Shown one piece after another: positions 15,726 through 23,773 of a stretch of 64,000 nucleotides of DNA (position 1 is the stretch's first letter; each line of letters opens with the position of its first letter). This DNA is from Bradyrhizobium centrolobii (GTDB taxonomy: Bacteria > Pseudomonadota > Alphaproteobacteria > Rhizobiales > Xanthobacteraceae). The notes beneath the pieces were generated by a model, which did no database searches, was not told the DNA's origin, and saw only the letters and a program-made list of their open reading frames with translations. Both the position numbers and the translations under genes were made by a program. Where the stretch lies: the NCBI RefSeq assembly GCF_001641635.1, contig NZ_LUUB01000062.1:42392-106391 (forward strand), read 5' to 3'.

Positions 15726-17095
15726 GCACGATCGCAATCTTCGGCAGCTATGTGCTGTCACGCAAGGACGGCGCGCAGGATGTCTTGCGCGACCACTGGG
15801 TTCTGGTCGAAGGCAAGAGGATCGCTGCCGTTACGCGCGACAAGCCGCGCGCGGATTACGTGCATGACCGCCCCGGCCGCTTCGTCCTGCCGGGCCTGTT
15901 GAACCTGCACAATCACTGCTTCAGCGAGGCGGTGGCGCGCAGCCACACCGAGGACGGCAACGGCCGCCGCAACAACCAGAGCATCGTCTACACGGTGCTC
16001 TTGCCCCTGACCAAGCGCGGCGCCGATCTGCTGTCGGCGGAGGAGCGCATGGCCGTCGCGCGGCTCGGCATCCTCCAGCTTTTGAAGGGGGGCGCCACCA
16101 CGGTGATGGAGCCGTTCCGCAATTCGATCCCCGAGATGTTCGACGCGGCGGAAGAGATGGGCATCCGCTTCTACGGTGCGCCATATCTCTTCTCCACCTC
16201 GGACGCCAAGGCGGGTCCCGACGGCGTGGTGCGCTATGCCGGCGACGACGGCACGGCCGACATGGCAACGTGGGATGCGCTCTATCAGCGCTGGAACAAT
16301 CGCGGCGACGGACGCATTGGCCTTGCGATGAGTCCGCATGCGACCGATACCTGCGGTCCCGATCTGCTGAAAGCCTGTGCCGCGCGGGCGCGCGAGCTCG
16401 GCGTGCCCATCACGACGCATCTGGCGCAGAGCCGCGCCGAGGTCGAGACCATCGGCAAACGCTATGGCGGCCGCACACCGGCGCAATATCTGGACTGGCT
16501 TGGCCTGCTCGCGCCGGACCTGCTCGCCGCGCACTGCATTTCCAGCACCGACGACGATCTGAAGCTGATGGCGGCGCGCGGCGCGACGGTGCTGAACTGC
16601 CCGCGCGTGTTCGCGCGTGCCGGCATCACCGCCGCGTTCAGCCGGTTCGCAGGCCACGGCGTGCGCACCGTGGTCGGCACCGACGGCTACAACATGGACC
16701 TGCTCGGCGAGCTCAATGCTGCCTCGCTCATCTCCAAGACCGCGTCGCAGCGCGCCGATGTCGCGAATTCGCCCGAACTGATCGAGGCAAACACGGCTGT
16801 CGCCGCCGACGTCATCAAGCGGCCAGATCTCGGCAGGATCGAGCCGGGCGCGACCGCGGATCTCACTGTCGTCGATCTCACCCATCCGCATCTTCAGCCG
16901 CTGTTCGACCCGCGCCGCGCGCTGGTCGCGCTCGCCAACCGCGCCAACATCGATCAGGTCATGGTCGACGGCCGTATGCTGGTCGATGCCGGCCGCTATC
17001 TCGGCGCTGACGAAGCGGCAATCACGGCGGCCGGCACCGCTGCGATCGGCAAGATCTGGGACCTGCCCGAGGCGCAGGCCGCGTTCAACGGCTGA
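15722..17095 (+). CDS. Metal-dependent amidohydrolase, AtzB/TrzN/SsnA deaminase type
   Basis: A 457-residue amidohydrolase-superfamily enzyme of the mononuclear deaminase/chlorohydrolase branch. Metal ligands are HNH in LNLHNHCFSEA (His63, His65), the THLAQSRAEVE histidine, HCISSTDDD and the Asp in GTDGYNMDL. Relatives deaminate guanine, S-adenosylhomocysteine, hydroxy-triazines or N-formimino compounds, so only the reaction class can be stated. It overlaps the binding-protein stop by four bases and ends the ureide run. A deaminase here would remove an exocyclic amino group before or after ring opening. Confidence 0.85.
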   Translation: MSTIAIFGSYVLSRKDGAQDVLRDHWVLVEGKRIAAVTRDKPRADYVHDRPGRFVLPGLLNLHNHCFSEAVARSHTEDGNGRRNNQSIVYTVLLPLTKRGADLLSAEERMAVARLGILQLLKGGATTVMEPFRNSIPEMFDAAEEMGIRFYGAPYLFSTSDAKAGPDGVVRYAGDDGTADMATWDALYQRWNNRGDGRIGLAMSPHATDTCGPDLLKACAARARELGVPITTHLAQSRAEVETIGKRYGGRTPAQYLDWLGLLAPDLLAAHCISSTDDDLKLMAARGATVLNCPRVFARAGITAAFSRFAGHGVRTVVGTDGYNMDLLGELNAASLISKTASQRADVANSPELIEANTAVAADVIKRPDLGRIEPGATADLTVVDLTHPHLQPLFDPRRALVALANRANIDQVMVDGRMLVDAGRYLGADEAAITAAGTAAIGKIWDLPEAQAAFNG

Positions 17096-17159
17096 CGGCC
17101 TCACCGTATTTGGCGTTGCGAGTCGGATAGGCGTTTGCTCGTGGCAACACAGTGCTCTG

Positions 17160-17328
17160 CCCCTCACCCGGATCGCTTACGCGATCCTACCTCTCCCCGC
17201 GAAAGAGCGGGGAGAGGCTGAGACACGCCAACACATGTGCGTTCTGAGCGGGCTTCTTAAGTGAGGGACGCGCCGCTCCCTCACTCCCTCTCCCCGCTCT
17301 TACGGGGAGAGGGTGGGGTGAGGGGCAG
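17160..17328. repeat. Palindromic intergenic repeat (REP/RPE-like) overlapping a coding end
   Basis: The outer arms CCCCTCACCC and GGGTGGGGTGAGGGG flank inner hairpins: ATCGCTTACGCGAT, CTCTCCCCGC...GCGGGGAGAG and CCCTCTCCCCGC/ACGGGGAGAGGG. It separates the amidohydrolase and the convergent LysR gene. The final residues of the LysR product (PHPTLSP) and its stop codon are encoded inside the repeat. Confidence 0.8.
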
Positions 17329-18226
17329 CCTTGTCGAATTCGGCGAGCGCCTTGCGCACGGTCTCGACCAGATCCAGCGCCACTGGCGAGGGGCTGCGCT
17401 GCGCGGGAAGGACGGCTGAGAATTCGAAGTCGATGCGCGGCAGAAAGCGGCGCACGACGACGCCGCGGGTTGAAAATTCCTGCGCGGTGAAGGGATCGCA
17501 GATCGCGACCCCGAGCCCCGACGACACCATGCCGCACATGATCTCCGACAGCGCGGTCTCCACCCGGAGCACGCGGTGGACGTCGCTGCGGTGAAAGACC
17601 TGGTCGACGAGATGCCGGCTCGCCGACCCCGCCGACAGCGAGATGAAGGTCTCGCCTTCGAAATCACGTGGCTCCAGCACTTCCTTTTCCGCGAGGCGAT
17701 GTCCGGTCGGCAGCACCGCGACGCGCGCCAGTCCTGGTAGCCGCAGGCTCGGCAGGCCGGAATGGGCAATCGGCACCTCGGCGAAGCCAACGTCGCATTG
17801 GTTATTGAGCACCCAGTCGACCACGATCGGCGAGATCACGCCGAAGAAGGAGAGGTTGAGGTTGGGCCGCTCTTTCAGGAAGTGACCGGCGAGCCGCGGC
17901 AGGTAGCCGTTCGACAGCGCCGGAAGTGCTGCGATCCGCAGCGAGCCGGTGCGGCGGCCGCGGATCTCTTCGGCCGCCGCGGTGATACGCTCGAGGCCGA
18001 CGAAGGAGCGCTCGACCTCGGTATAGAGCGCCGTCGCTGCCGCAGTCGGCACAAGCCCGGTGCCGCGCCGCTCGAACAGCTCCATCTTCAACAGCGCCTG
18101 GAAGTCTCGCAGCAACCGGCTGACCGCCGGCTGCGTCACCGCCATCAGCTTCGCCGCCTCGGTCACGCTGCCGGTCAGCATCATCGCGCGGAAGGCCTCT
18201 ACCTGCCGCGAATTGATCCGCGCCAT
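17300..18226 (-). CDS. LysR-family regulator of the oxidase/transporter operon (predicted)
   Basis: A 308-residue LysR regulator. The wHTH at the N-terminus (MARINSRQVEAFRAMM, then VTEAAKLMAVTQPAVSRLLRDFQ) is followed by the two-lobed effector domain. It is divergent from the PotD-like binding protein gene, and a TGGCA-N9-TGCCA palindrome lies 24 bases upstream of its start codon. Sequence style (SRLLRDFQ, LFERRGTGLVPT) recalls the OccR/NocR opine-regulator branch, which fits the opine-oxidase-like neighbours, though this is inferred. The C-terminal tail PHPTLSP comes from an intergenic repeat that has captured the end of the frame. Confidence 0.9.
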   Translation of the reverse strand: MARINSRQVEAFRAMMLTGSVTEAAKLMAVTQPAVSRLLRDFQALLKMELFERRGTGLVPTAAATALYTEVERSFVGLERITAAAEEIRGRRTGSLRIAALPALSNGYLPRLAGHFLKERPNLNLSFFGVISPIVVDWVLNNQCDVGFAEVPIAHSGLPSLRLPGLARVAVLPTGHRLAEKEVLEPRDFEGETFISLSAGSASRHLVDQVFHRSDVHRVLRVETALSEIMCGMVSSGLGVAICDPFTAQEFSTRGVVVRRFLPRIDFEFSAVLPAQRSPSPVALDLVETVRKALAEFDKAAPHPTLSP

Positions 18227-18249
18227 CCCTTAAACTCTTCATAACATTT

Positions 18250-18268
18250 TGGCATGCAGAGGGTGCCA
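18250..18268. promoter_or_regulatory. LysR-box-like palindrome in the lysR/transporter divergent region
   Basis: TGGCA-N9-TGCCA (TGGCATGCAGAGGGTGCCA), a perfect five-base inverted repeat with LysR geometry. It sits 24 bases upstream of the LysR start and about 230 bases before the first transporter gene. This is the expected place for an autoregulatory and activating site. Confidence 0.5.
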
Positions 18269-18496
18269 TTATTCATTGGACGGTGGAAGTATAGCTCTGC
18301 GATCTTTTTCATCAGCGCTGGAGACAGCCCGTTTTTCCGGCAGATCGGGGCCAAAATCCCTCGATCGCCGCCAAAACCCGGTGAGCAGGGGCCGGAGCCC
18401 TGCTCGGATGGGAATTTGCGCCGAGGGGAACGCGGGTGCACTTCGGCCGTCTGATCGTCGACACGTCCCTCATCCCGGAATTGGAGATTGGTCCTT

Positions 18497-19531
18497 ATGA
18501 AGACTCTCAGCCTTCTGACAGCGGTCAGCATCGCGGCGCTCGCCGCGGTCCCGTCGGTTGCCTCGGCCCAGCAAAAGACGCTCTATGTCGCCGGCTACGG
18601 CGGCTCGTTCGAGAAGACGATTCGCGACGAGGTGATCCCCACTTTCGAGAAGGAGAACGGGGTCAAGGTCGAATACGTCGCCGGCAACTCCACCGACACG
18701 CTGGCAAAGCTTCAGGCGCAGAAGGGCAACCAGCAAATCGATGTCGCGATCGTCGATGACGGTCCGATGTACCAGGCGATCCAGCTCGGCTTTTGCGGCA
18801 AGCTCGACGGCCTGCCGGCCGATCTCTACGACACCGCCCGCTTCAAGGACGATCGTGCCGTGGCGATCGGCATCGTCGCGACCGGCCTGATGTACAACAC
18901 CAAGGTGTTTGCGGAGAAAGGCTGGGCGCCGCCGACCTCCTGGAACGATCTGAAGGATCCGAAATACGCAAAGCAGCTCGTCATCCCGCCGATCAACAAC
19001 ACCTACGGCCTCGAGGCGCTGGTGATGCTGTCGAAGATGAACGGTGGCGGCGAGTCCAATGTCGAGACCGGCTTCAAGATCTTCAAGAACGACATCAATC
19101 TGAACGTGCTCGCTTACGAGCCGTCACCCGGCAAGATGACCGAGCTGTTCCAGTCCGGCCAGGCCGTCATCGCGGTGTGGGGCACGGGCCGCGTGCAGAG
19201 CTTTGCCAACACTGGCTTCCCCGTCGACTTCGTCTACCCGAAGGAAGGTGCCGCGACGCTGCTGACGACGGCCTGTCCGATCACCAAGCCCAACGCCTCG
19301 CCCCTTGCGGTAAGCTTCGTCAAGATGCTGCTCGACCCGAAAATCCAGCTCGTGATGCTGAAGGACTACGGCTACGGCCCGGTGCTGAAATCGCTCGTGG
19401 TGCCGCCGGAGCTCGGCAAGATGGCGCCGATCGGCGAGCGCGCGGCAAAACTCTATAATCCGGACTGGACGGTCATCAACGAGAAGCGCGAGGAGTGGAC
19501 CAAGCGCTGGAACCGCGAGGTCGAGCGCTGA
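18497..19531 (+). CDS. Spermidine/putrescine-type ABC transporter substrate-binding protein
   Basis: A 344-residue family 1 periplasmic binding protein of the PotD/FbpA style. It has a signal peptide (MKTLSLLTAVSIAALAAVPSVASA, cut before QQ). The mature protein opens with KTLYVAGYGGSFEK, typical of PotD-like receptors in rhizobia. The hinge segments GLMYNTKVFAEKG and WGTGRV are also visible. I chose the ATG at 18497, with TTGGAG upstream, over a TTG at 18488. It is the first gene of a receptor-ATPase-permease-permease-oxidase run and probably binds the compound that the oxidases act on. Confidence 0.9.
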   Translation: MKTLSLLTAVSIAALAAVPSVASAQQKTLYVAGYGGSFEKTIRDEVIPTFEKENGVKVEYVAGNSTDTLAKLQAQKGNQQIDVAIVDDGPMYQAIQLGFCGKLDGLPADLYDTARFKDDRAVAIGIVATGLMYNTKVFAEKGWAPPTSWNDLKDPKYAKQLVIPPINNTYGLEALVMLSKMNGGGESNVETGFKIFKNDINLNVLAYEPSPGKMTELFQSGQAVIAVWGTGRVQSFANTGFPVDFVYPKEGAATLLTTACPITKPNASPLAVSFVKMLLDPKIQLVMLKDYGYGPVLKSLVVPPELGKMAPIGERAAKLYNPDWTVINEKREEWTKRWNREVER

Positions 19532-19559
19532 TCTGATCGCCCGCACCGGAGACCGTGCC

Positions 19560-20600
19560 ATGGCCTATCTCGAGCTCGATCGGGTCGCCAAGCAGTTCGG
19601 CGCGCAGACTGTCGTCGACGACTTCAGTCTCGCCGTCGGCAAGGGGGAGTTCATCTCCTTCCTTGGCCCCTCGGGCTGCGGCAAGACCACGACCCTTCAG
19701 ATGATCGCTGGCTTCCTCGATCCCACGCGCGGCGCGATCCGCCTGGAGGGCAAGGACCTGACCGCGATCCATCCGGCCAAGCGCGGGCTCGGCATCGTGT
19801 TCCAGAGCTATGCGCTGTTTCCGCACATGAGCGCGGCGGAAAACGTCGCCTTTGGTCTGGAGATGCGGAACGTGCCGCGCGCCGAGCGGGCCGAGCGCGT
19901 CCGCGCCGCGCTCGCGATGGTCGGTCTTGCCGGTTATGAGGACCGCCATCCGCGCCGCATGTCCGGCGGCCAGCAGCAGCGCGTGGCGCTCGCCCGTGCG
20001 CTGGTGATCAAGCCGAGCGTGCTCCTGCTCGACGAGCCGCTGTCCAACCTCGACGCCAAGCTGCGCGAGGACATGCAGATCGAGCTGCGCCAGATCCAGC
20101 GTACGATCGGCACCACCACGATCCTGGTTACTCACGACCAGAACGAGGCGATGTCGCTGTCGGACCGGATCGTGGTGATGAGCCAGGGCCGCATCGAGCA
20201 GATCGGCACGCCGGAGGAGACCTATGAGCGGCCGGCCTCGGCCTTCGTCTCGCAGTTCCTCGGCAAGACCAATGACTTTGCCGCGACGATCGATCGGACC
20301 AGCGCACCCGCGCGGCTGGTCGCGGGCTCCTGGAGTGCTCCGGCGCCGGCTGGGTTTAGCGGTCCCGTGACCGTCAGTGTCCGTCCCGAGAGGATCGGCT
20401 TTGGCGATGCCGGTCTCGCCGCGAAAATCGTCACCCGCATCTTCCAGGGCAATCACTGGCTGTTCCAGTGTGAGAGCGAATGCGGCCCGGCGATCGTGAT
20501 CCGCCAGAACGACGGCCAGACGCAGCCGGCCGAAGGCGAAACGGTCCGTCTAGCCTGGAGGCCCGAGGACATGAGCGTGCGTGCTGGAGCTCCCGCATGA
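19560..20600 (+). CDS. Spermidine/putrescine-type ABC transporter ATP-binding protein
   Basis: A 346-residue ATPase of the PotA/CysA type. Walker A is GPSGCGKTT (36-44), followed by the Q-loop VFQSYALFPHM, signature MSGGQQQR, Walker B LLLDEPLSNLD and H-loop VTHDQNEA. The C-terminal 110 residues form the TOBE-like domain of this subfamily (VSVRPERIGF, LAWRPEDMSV). It energises import through the two permeases that follow. Its stop overlaps the next start as ATGA. Confidence 0.94.
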   Translation: MAYLELDRVAKQFGAQTVVDDFSLAVGKGEFISFLGPSGCGKTTTLQMIAGFLDPTRGAIRLEGKDLTAIHPAKRGLGIVFQSYALFPHMSAAENVAFGLEMRNVPRAERAERVRAALAMVGLAGYEDRHPRRMSGGQQQRVALARALVIKPSVLLLDEPLSNLDAKLREDMQIELRQIQRTIGTTTILVTHDQNEAMSLSDRIVVMSQGRIEQIGTPEETYERPASAFVSQFLGKTNDFAATIDRTSAPARLVAGSWSAPAPAGFSGPVTVSVRPERIGFGDAGLAAKIVTRIFQGNHWLFQCESECGPAIVIRQNDGQTQPAEGETVRLAWRPEDMSVRAGAPA

Positions 20601-21496
20601 CTGCGGTCGCCGACACCGCGCCACAAAGCGCCGCGCGGGAGCGCGGTCCGCGCACGCCCTGGGCGCTGACGGCACCCGCCCTGTTGCTGTTCGTCGGCGT
20701 GCTCCTGATCCCGCTCGCGATGACCGTGATGCTGTCGTTCCATGACTGGGGCCAGTACAAGGGCATCGAGCCGGTCTTCATCCTGAAGAACTGGCACGAG
20801 ATCGCGACCGATCCCTATTACGCCGAGATGTTCTGGCGAACCTTTCGCATCGCGATCCTGACCACGCTGCTCACCGCAGTGCTAGGTGCGCCCGAAGCCT
20901 ATATCCTCAACCGCATGAGCGGACGCTGGAAGAGCTTTTTCCTGCTCGTCATCCTCGGGCCGCTGCTGATCTCCGTGGTCGCGCGCACGCTCGGCTGGGC
21001 GCTGCTGTTCGGCGGCAACAATGGCCTCGTCAACAAGCTCCTGATGTCGCTTGGGGTGATCCGCGCACCCATTCCCTTCATGTTCACCGAGACCGGCATG
21101 GTCGTCGCGCTCGCGCATGTGATGATGCCGTTCATGGTGCTCTCGGTATGGGCTGCGCTGCAGCGCCTCGATCCCCAGATCGAGAATGCCGCGATGTCGC
21201 TCGGCGCGGGCCCCGTGACCATCATCCGCCGCATCATCATGCCGCAGATCATGCCGGGCGTGCTGTCGGGCGCGATCATCGTGTTCTCGCTCTCGGCCAG
21301 CGCCTTTGCGACGCCCGCGATCATCGGCGGCCGCCGGCTCAAGGTCGCTGCGACGCTCGCCTATGACGAGTTCCTCAATACGCTGAACTGGCCGCTCGGT
21401 GCGGCGGTCGCCACGCTCTTGCTGGTTGCGCTGATACTGATCGTCGTCGGCAGCAATGCGCTGATCGAGCGGCGCTATGCGGAGGTGTTCCGATGA
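20597..21496 (+). CDS. Spermidine/putrescine-type ABC transporter permease 1 (PotB-like)
   Basis: A 299-residue inner-membrane protein with about six transmembrane helices. The first lies near residues 25-48 (ALLLFVGVLLIPLAMTVML). The EAA loop is ENAAMSLGAGPVTIIRRIIMPQ. The segment IGGRRLKVAATLAYDEFL is characteristic of the PotB branch. It starts on the ATGA overlap with the ATPase and overlaps permease 2 by four bases, so all four transporter genes are one translational unit. Confidence 0.93.
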   Translation: MTAVADTAPQSAARERGPRTPWALTAPALLLFVGVLLIPLAMTVMLSFHDWGQYKGIEPVFILKNWHEIATDPYYAEMFWRTFRIAILTTLLTAVLGAPEAYILNRMSGRWKSFFLLVILGPLLISVVARTLGWALLFGGNNGLVNKLLMSLGVIRAPIPFMFTETGMVVALAHVMMPFMVLSVWAALQRLDPQIENAAMSLGAGPVTIIRRIIMPQIMPGVLSGAIIVFSLSASAFATPAIIGGRRLKVAATLAYDEFLNTLNWPLGAAVATLLLVALILIVVGSNALIERRYAEVFR

Positions 21497-22299
21497 GACG
21501 GAACGGCCCGCTCGCGCTGATCTTCCACGTCATCTTCGTCATCATCATGGTGGCGCCGATCCTCGTGGTCTGCCTCGTCGCCTTCACGCCCGAGGGCTAC
21601 CTGTCGCTGCCGACCAACGGCTTCTCGCTGCGCTGGTTCAGGACGATTGCGAACTATCCCGAATTCATCCACGCTTTCTGGGTCAGCCTTGGGCTCGGCG
21701 CGCTGTCCTCCTTCGTGGCGCTAATGTTCGCGGTGCCGGCGGCGCTGTCGATCGCACGCTACAGGTTTCGCGGCCGCGACGCGCTCGCGGCGCTGTTCCT
21801 GTCGCCGCTGATGATCCCGCATGTCGTGCTCGGCATCGCCTTCCTCCGCTTCTTCACCTCTGCCGGATTGGGTGGCAGCTTTGCTGCGCTGATCATCGCT
21901 CATGTCATCATCGTGTTTCCGTTTGCGCTGCGGCTGACGCTTGCGGCGGCGACCGGCATGGACCTCTCGGTCGAGATGGCGGCAGTCTCGCTCGGTGCCG
22001 GCGGCTGGACGCTGTTCCGCCGGGTGACGCTGCCGCTGATCCTGCCCGGCGTCATCAGCGGCTGGGCGCTCGCCTTCATCCAGTCTTTCGACGATCTGAC
22101 CATGACCGTCTTTCTCGCTGCGCCCGGCACCGAGACGCTGCCGGTGCGCATGTTCCTCTACATCCAGGACAACATCGATCCGCTGGTGACGTCGGTCTCG
22201 GCCTGCGTGATCGCGATCACCATGACCGCCCTCATTCTGCTCGACCGCTTCTACGGGCTCGACCGCGTGCTCGCCGGCAAGGGCGATACGGGACGATAG
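21493..22299 (+). CDS. Spermidine/putrescine-type ABC transporter permease 2 (PotC-like)
   Basis: A 268-residue permease with six predicted helices. It has the PotC-type opening (LIFHVIFVIIMVAPILVV), FTPEGYLSLP, and the EAA loop VSLGAGGWTLFRRVTLPLILPG. The SFDDLTMTVFL segment is typical of the PotC/YdcV branch. It forms the heterodimeric channel with the product of 20597-21496. The next gene begins nine bases after its stop with AGGAGAA upstream. Confidence 0.93.
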   Translation: MRRNGPLALIFHVIFVIIMVAPILVVCLVAFTPEGYLSLPTNGFSLRWFRTIANYPEFIHAFWVSLGLGALSSFVALMFAVPAALSIARYRFRGRDALAALFLSPLMIPHVVLGIAFLRFFTSAGLGGSFAALIIAHVIIVFPFALRLTLAAATGMDLSVEMAAVSLGAGGWTLFRRVTLPLILPGVISGWALAFIQSFDDLTMTVFLAAPGTETLPVRMFLYIQDNIDPLVTSVSACVIAITMTALILLDRFYGLDRVLAGKGDTGR

Positions 22300-22307
22300 G
22301 AGAACTC

Positions 22308-23444
22308 ATGTCAGGAGAATACGACGTCGCCGTCGTCGGCGGCGGACTGCTCGGCTCCGCCATTGCCTGGGGCCTCGGCCGGCTCGGGAAGTCCGTCGCC
22401 GTGCTCGACGAGGGCGACATCACCAAGCGCGCCTCGCGCGCCAATTTTGCGTTGGTCTGGGTCCAGAGCAAAGGGCTCGGCATGCCCGCCTATACGGTGT
22501 GGACCGTGCGGGCGTCGGAGGCGTGGAGCCGGCTCGCTTCCGAATTGAAGCAACAGACCGGTCTCGACGTCAGCCTTCAGCAGAATGGCGGCTTTCATCT
22601 GACGCTCGGCGAGGATGAGTTCGGCCAGCGTACCGAGCTGGTCAAGCGCATGCACAACCAGGCCGGTGCGGCCGACTACAGGATGGAGATGCTCCCGGCA
22701 TCCGAGGTGAAGAAGGCGTTGCCGCTGATCGGTCCGGAAGTCTCCGGAGGCAGCTACTGTCCGCTCGACGGCCACGTCAATTCGCTGCGCACGTTTCGCG
22801 CGTTTCACACGGGCTTCAAGGTGTTCGGCATCGACTATTTTCCGGAGCGCCCGGTGTCGGCTATCACCAAGAGCGGCGGCGAATTCCGCCTGACGACGCC
22901 GAAGGGCGAGCTTCGCGCCGCCAAGGTCGTGCTCGCCGCCGGCAATGCCAACCAGACGCTGGCGCCGATGGTCGGCCTCTACGCGCCGATGGGCCCGACC
23001 CGCGGACAGATCGTGGTGACCGAGCGCACCATGCCGTTCCTGCCACATCCGCTGACCACGATCCGGCAGACCGACGAGGGCACGGTGATGATCGGCGACA
23101 GCAAGGAAGACGAGGTCGACGATCGCACGCTGAAGCATTCGATCAGCGCAGTGATGGCCGATCGCGCTCAGCGGATGTTCCCGCATCTGGCGCGGCTCAA
23201 CGTGGTGAGGAGCTGGGCCGGCATCCGCGTCATGCCGCAGGACGGCTTTCCGATCTACGATCAGTCGGAGACCCATCCGGGCGCCTTCGTCGCCTGCTGC
23301 CATTCCGGCGTGACGCTCGCCTCCAACCACGCCTTCGAGATCGCGCGCATGGTTGCGCAGGGCGCGCTTGAGCCGGAGCTGGTCGGCGCCTTCTCGGCCA
23401 GCCGCTTCGGCGGAAGCGGCGCAGCCAACAACAGCGGCTACTAG
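22308..23444 (+). CDS. FAD-dependent amino acid/opine oxidase subunit (HcnC/OoxB/DAO type)
   Basis: A 378-residue flavoprotein of the D-amino-acid-oxidase fold. The dinucleotide-binding motif is VAVVGGGLLGSAIA (7-20), with the ribose-binding acid in VLDEGD. Later segments include PTRGQIVV and the C-terminal SWAGIRVMPQDGFPI and HSGVTLASNH. This is the beta-subunit-like enzyme that pairs with a 2Fe-2S protein and a large FAD protein in HcnABC cyanide synthase, octopine/nopaline oxidases and heteromeric proline dehydrogenases. All three partners occur here in order. The exact amine substrate cannot be read from the sequence. Confidence 0.87.
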   Translation: MSGEYDVAVVGGGLLGSAIAWGLGRLGKSVAVLDEGDITKRASRANFALVWVQSKGLGMPAYTVWTVRASEAWSRLASELKQQTGLDVSLQQNGGFHLTLGEDEFGQRTELVKRMHNQAGAADYRMEMLPASEVKKALPLIGPEVSGGSYCPLDGHVNSLRTFRAFHTGFKVFGIDYFPERPVSAITKSGGEFRLTTPKGELRAAKVVLAAGNANQTLAPMVGLYAPMGPTRGQIVVTERTMPFLPHPLTTIRQTDEGTVMIGDSKEDEVDDRTLKHSISAVMADRAQRMFPHLARLNVVRSWAGIRVMPQDGFPIYDQSETHPGAFVACCHSGVTLASNHAFEIARMVAQGALEPELVGAFSASRFGGSGAANNSGY

Positions 23445-23476
23445 AGATTCCAAGGAAGGAGCCAAGAGGCATCCCC

Positions 23477-23773
23477 ATGTTCAAACGATCCGAATTGGAC
23501 AAGCGACCGCAAGTCGAGATCTTCGTTGACGGCGTTGCCGTTGCGGCGCGGCAGGGCGACACCGTCTCCGCCGCGCTGCTGGCCTCCGGCCGCGATGTGC
23601 GCCGCTCGACCGCGGTGAGCGGCGCGCCGCGTCTGCCCTATTGCATGATGGGCGTGTGCTTCGACTGCCTCGTCACCATCGACGGCGTTGGCAACCGCCA
23701 GGGCTGCCTCGTGCCCGTGGCCGAGGGCATGCAGATCGAGATCCAGAAGGGCAAGCGGGAGATCGGAAAATGA
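23477..23773 (+). CDS. Small 2Fe-2S ferredoxin-like oxidase subunit (HcnA/OoxA-N type)
   Basis: A 98-residue protein with a plant-type 2Fe-2S ligand pattern: Cys56, Cys61, Cys64 and Cys77 (C-x4-C-x2-C-x12-C, in PYCMMGVCFDCLVTIDG). It matches the small electron-transfer subunit of HcnABC-like and opine-oxidase complexes. It lies between the DAO-type flavoprotein and the large FAD protein and overlaps the latter by four bases (ATGA). Confidence 0.9.
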   Translation: MFKRSELDKRPQVEIFVDGVAVAARQGDTVSAALLASGRDVRRSTAVSGAPRLPYCMMGVCFDCLVTIDGVGNRQGCLVPVAEGMQIEIQKGKREIGK

